A DNA stretch of 64,000 nucleotides, from assembly GCA_021378565.1 (NCBI GenBank), contig JAACJU010000009.1:29785-93784 (forward strand), read 5' to 3'. The notes below the pieces were generated by a model. It saw nothing but the letters and a program-made list of their open reading frames with translations, did no database searches and had not been told where the DNA came from. The position numbers were made by a program, and so were the translations under genes. This DNA comes from Arcobacter sp. LC1. GTDB lineage: Bacteria > Campylobacterota > Campylobacteria > Campylobacterales > Arcobacteraceae. Below, in pieces: positions 62,875-64,000 of the stretch (position 1 is its first letter; each line of letters starts with the position of its first letter).

Positions 62875-64000
62875 ATGTTAGATAGAAGAGATTTTATAAA
62901 GATAGGTAGTACACTTACTTTTGCATCAACTTTAAGTGCAAATTCGTTGACAAAGATTACTGGTACTTTGTTCGATAAAAAAAGTGTTTTGACAGGAGAC
63001 CGTTTTGGGCTTTTTTATGCAAATGTAAATACTAATAGTATAACAAGCGTTACACCGTTTAAAGGTGATCATTTTCCAAACTCTATGATTCAAGCGATTC
63101 CTGATAGAATCCAAAATCAAACAAGAGTTGAATATCCAATGGTTAGAAAATCATACTTAGAAGCAAAAGGGCCTTCAAACCCAGAAGAAAGAGGGAAAGA
63201 GCCTTTTGTTAGAGTATCTTGGAAAACTGCACTTGATTTAGCTGCAAAAGCTATGCAAGACAATTTCAAAAAACACGGACCAACTTCGATTTATGGAGAA
63301 TGCTACTGGTGGGGTGGTTCAGGAAAAATATCTTGGGGACGAATAGTTTCACATAGAATGATGAAAATCTTAGGTGGTTTTGTTGAAGAAACTCCTGATT
63401 ATTCGACTGGTGCTGGACTTGTAATTATGCCTTATGTTTTAGGAAGCTCTGCTGTTTATGAAAAAGCAACTACTTGGAAAGCTATTTTAAAAAATGCTAA
63501 AAATGTAGTTTTTTGGGGAACAGATCCTGTGCGAACAAACCAAATATCTGTATCTTCTCCTAGTCATGCTTGTTATAAATATTATGAAAAACTAAGAACT
63601 AAAGCAAAAAGAAATGAAATTGATGTTATTTCTGTTGATGTTAAACAAAATGATACAGGAAGATATCTAGACACAAAATTGATGAATGTTAAACCAAACA
63701 CAGATACTGCTATGATGGTAGCTATGGCTTATTATTTATATAAAAATGATTTATATGATAAAAATTTCATTAGAAAATACACAGTTGGATTTAATAAATT
63801 TAGAGATTATTTCTTAGGTAAAGATGATGATACTCCAAAAACTCCACTTTGGGCTGAAAAAATTTGCGGTATCAAAGCAAGTGAAATAGAAAAATTTGCT
63901 AAAAAATTAAGAAAAGAGCCTACTATTATCTTAGTCGGTCGTGCATTACAAAGAGCAGACCATGGGGAACAACCTTTTTGGATGATAACTGTATTAAATG
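62875..64000 (+). CDS. torA: TorA-like molybdopterin TMAO/DMSO-type reductase (5' part)
   Basis: The first 375 residues are visible; the gene runs off the right edge. A twin-arginine signal (RRDFIKIGSTLTFAS, 4-18) shows folded export to the periplasm. There is no cysteine cluster for iron-sulphur, as in TorA/DorA/BisC. DYSTGAGLVIMPYVLGS (about 175-191) matches the TorA segment with the molybdenum-binding serine (Ser177), and YGECYWWGGSGKISWG (140-155) is also typical. TTAAGGAGT ribosome site. TMAO, DMSO or a biotin-sulfoxide-type substrate are possible. Confidence 0.9.
   Translation, partial: MLDRRDFIKIGSTLTFASTLSANSLTKITGTLFDKKSVLTGDRFGLFYANVNTNSITSVTPFKGDHFPNSMIQAIPDRIQNQTRVEYPMVRKSYLEAKGPSNPEERGKEPFVRVSWKTALDLAAKAMQDNFKKHGPTSIYGECYWWGGSGKISWGRIVSHRMMKILGGFVEETPDYSTGAGLVIMPYVLGSSAVYEKATTWKAILKNAKNVVFWGTDPVRTNQISVSSPSHACYKYYEKLRTKAKRNEIDVISVDVKQNDTGRYLDTKLMNVKPNTDTAMMVAMAYYLYKNDLYDKNFIRKYTVGFNKFRDYFLGKDDDTPKTPLWAEKICGIKASEIEKFAKKLRKEPTIILVGRALQRADHGEQPFWMITVLN

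Overview
The window is about 64 kb of very AT-rich DNA, densely packed with short-spaced or overlapping genes, from a member of the Campylobacterota, most probably the genus Campylobacter. The evidence is the CiaB invasion protein, the run rluD-flpA-trmB-ftsE-ftsX-envC-like that Campylobacter jejuni also carries, the hemL-atpZ-membrane protein block, a NosZ of the Sec-exported clade II type with a fused cytochrome c domain, and a TorA-like reductase paired with a small cytochrome c. I cannot name the species from the sequence alone.

Layout. 1-4.96 kb: nadB (cut by the left edge), a small LptM-like lipoprotein, a YgjP-type metallopeptidase, an aspartate aminotransferase, a CDF metal exporter and a YebC protein. 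5.2-8.5 kb: an efflux operon (FUSC-family protein, DUF1656 protein, HlyD-type fusion protein). 8.5-12 kb: a scarred accessory region. It holds a diverged tandem duplication of [fusion-protein tail + secreted protein gene], a frameshifted lipoprotein gene, the remains of a MntA/HepT-type toxin-antitoxin pair fused into the duplicated tail, a small AraC-type regulator and a broken fragment of a second one. 12-31 kb: core genes htpG, ciaB, mutS2, rpoD, hemL, a TonB-like gene, rodA, rluD, flpA, trmB, ftsEX and an EnvC-like activator. A clear CIRCE element lies between htpG and ciaB.

32.3-39.4 kb: a compact nitrous oxide reduction operon, nosZ-nosB-nosD-cytochrome c lipoprotein-small membrane protein-nosF-nosL-nosY. 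It is preceded by a TTAAC-N5-GTTAA palindrome of the CRP/FNR (NssR) type. NosG and NosH, usual in this kind of cluster, are not present. 39.5-43.2 kb: dapD, priA, two small coiled-coil genes and tRNA-Asn. 43.3-48.5 kb: an RND tripartite exporter whose promoter and first codons are tandemly duplicated with a 116-bp period. 48.5-56.1 kb: a leftward run of dadA-like, HIT, murF, hydrolase, ddl, ruvA, truD and thiL. 56.2-58.9 kb: a superoxide reductase and a chemoreceptor ending in a WETF pentapeptide. 59.2-61.8 kb: an EmrAB exporter. 62-64 kb: a cytochrome c and a Tat-exported TorA-like molybdoenzyme that runs off the right edge.

Taken together the window describes a microaerobic or anaerobic respirer able to use N2O and probably TMAO/DMSO-type acceptors, with several efflux systems and heat-shock control of htpG. 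The most unusual parts are the degraded region at 8.4-11.5 kb, the reduced nos operon with an unannotated small membrane protein, and the duplicated promoter of the RND operon.
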